A stretch of 64,000 bases of DNA from positions 4,898,001-4,962,000 of the forward strand of contig NZ_CP072941.1 of the NCBI RefSeq assembly GCF_018069625.1. The letters are read 5' to 3'. Under the pieces are notes generated by a model. It did not search any database. It was given only the letters and a program-made list of their open reading frames with translations, and had not been told where the DNA came from. This DNA is from Streptomyces yatensis. Lineage in GTDB: Bacteria > Actinomycetota > Actinomycetes > Streptomycetales > Streptomycetaceae. The position numbers were made by a program, and so were the translations under genes. Of the stretch, positions 63,691-64,000 are shown in pieces. Position 1 is the first letter of the stretch. The number at the start of each line of letters is the position of its first letter.

Positions 63691-64000
63691 TCAGGGGGAG
63701 TTGACCTCCGAGGTCCGGTTCTGGGCGCGCGACTCCTCCCGCGCCACCAACCGCTCGATCAGCGCACGGAAATGCGTGTTGTACGCCCCTATCAACCGCT
63801 CCGAGTCATGCGGGTCCCCCCGGGTGACCGCCGCGGTGAGCTCGGAGTGCCCCGTCCACAGCTGGCCGCGCAGATCGGGGACGCGCCGCAGGTACGGCAC
63901 CGTGAAGACCCAGGTCTGCACGCGTAGCCGCTGCAGAAAGTCCGACACATACGGATTGCCCACCAGCCCGCAGATCTCGCGCCAGAAGCGCAGGTCGTAG
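63691..64000 (-). CDS. GntR-family regulator, FCD domain end (5' part outside window)
   Basis: The frame continues beyond the right edge; 'FWREICGLVGNPYVSDFLQRL' joins across the in-frame GTG at 63963, so that is not the start. The remaining about 103 residues are the all-helical FCD ligand domain of FadR-type regulators, with the conserved His in 'GHSELTAAVTRGDP' and a second in 'NTHFRALIERL'. The DNA-binding head should lie just outside. Effector unknown. Confidence 0.85.
   Translation of the reverse strand, partial: YDLRFWREICGLVGNPYVSDFLQRLRVQTWVFTVPYLRRVPDLRGQLWTGHSELTAAVTRGDPHDSERLIGAYNTHFRALIERLVAREESRAQNRTSEVNSP

Overview
The window is a stretch of Streptomyces chromosome. The GC content is very high and third codon positions are strongly GC-biased. 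It carries actinomycete markers: bldC, a second Lsr2 protein (lsrL), valine dehydrogenase, a DUF3073 protein, a helix-turn-helix/DUF397 regulator pair and a c-di-AMP riboswitch in front of a cell-wall hydrolase. From memory, the order bldC - vdh - DUF3073 - purM - purF - purL/Q/S - lsrL - purC - purD follows the S. coelicolor SCO4091 to SCO4068 region. No accession was compared.

Layout. Positions 1-2,415 hold the end of an ECF sigma factor, a membrane partner and an L,D-transpeptidase lipoprotein. Positions 2,540-8,365 are a compact, visibly lower-GC accessory island: a Vsr nuclease, a 5-methylcytosine methyltransferase, an SNF2-type helicase, a ParB-like protein and a Cys4 HNH-like protein. 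It reads as a restriction-modification or phage-defence system of unusual make-up. Positions 8,557-11,769 are Streptomyces-type accessory regulators. Positions 11,840-17,378 hold an aldo/keto reductase, a riboswitch-controlled M23 peptidase, a SpoIIE-type phosphatase and a duplicated-domain protein. Positions 17,930-21,015 form a surface-protein locus with three related small secreted Cys-repeat proteins, each with its own terminator, and a beta-helix protein.

Positions 21,241-31,602 contain tRNA-Lys, a DEAD-box helicase, a lipoprotein, a metalloprotease, a phosphoesterase and a tRNA-Glu/Asp/Phe group. Behind tRNA-Phe, the tRNA 3' end and its terminator are repeated, bracketing two small redox cargo modules (SDR plus ArsR-type regulator, then a frameshifted dehydrogenase). 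Positions 31,603-43,580 hold an MHS transporter, a DUF1152 protein, a tRNA-like RNA gene, an ABC-2-like membrane protein, HrpA, a second tRNA-Asp, BldC and valine dehydrogenase. Positions 43,950-61,692 carry purine biosynthesis in dispersed units (purM-purF, purS-purQ-purL, purC, purD), with lsrL, three tRNA-Gly genes and a response regulator between them. The right end has a SLATT-type membrane protein, an unknown protein and the end of a GntR/FCD regulator.

The points I would follow first are the island at 2.5-8.4 kb, two non-canonical tRNA genes (34,266 and 52,487) that both read GTGC where canonical tRNAs read GTTC, the repeated tRNA-Phe 3' ends, and the Cys-repeat secreted family.
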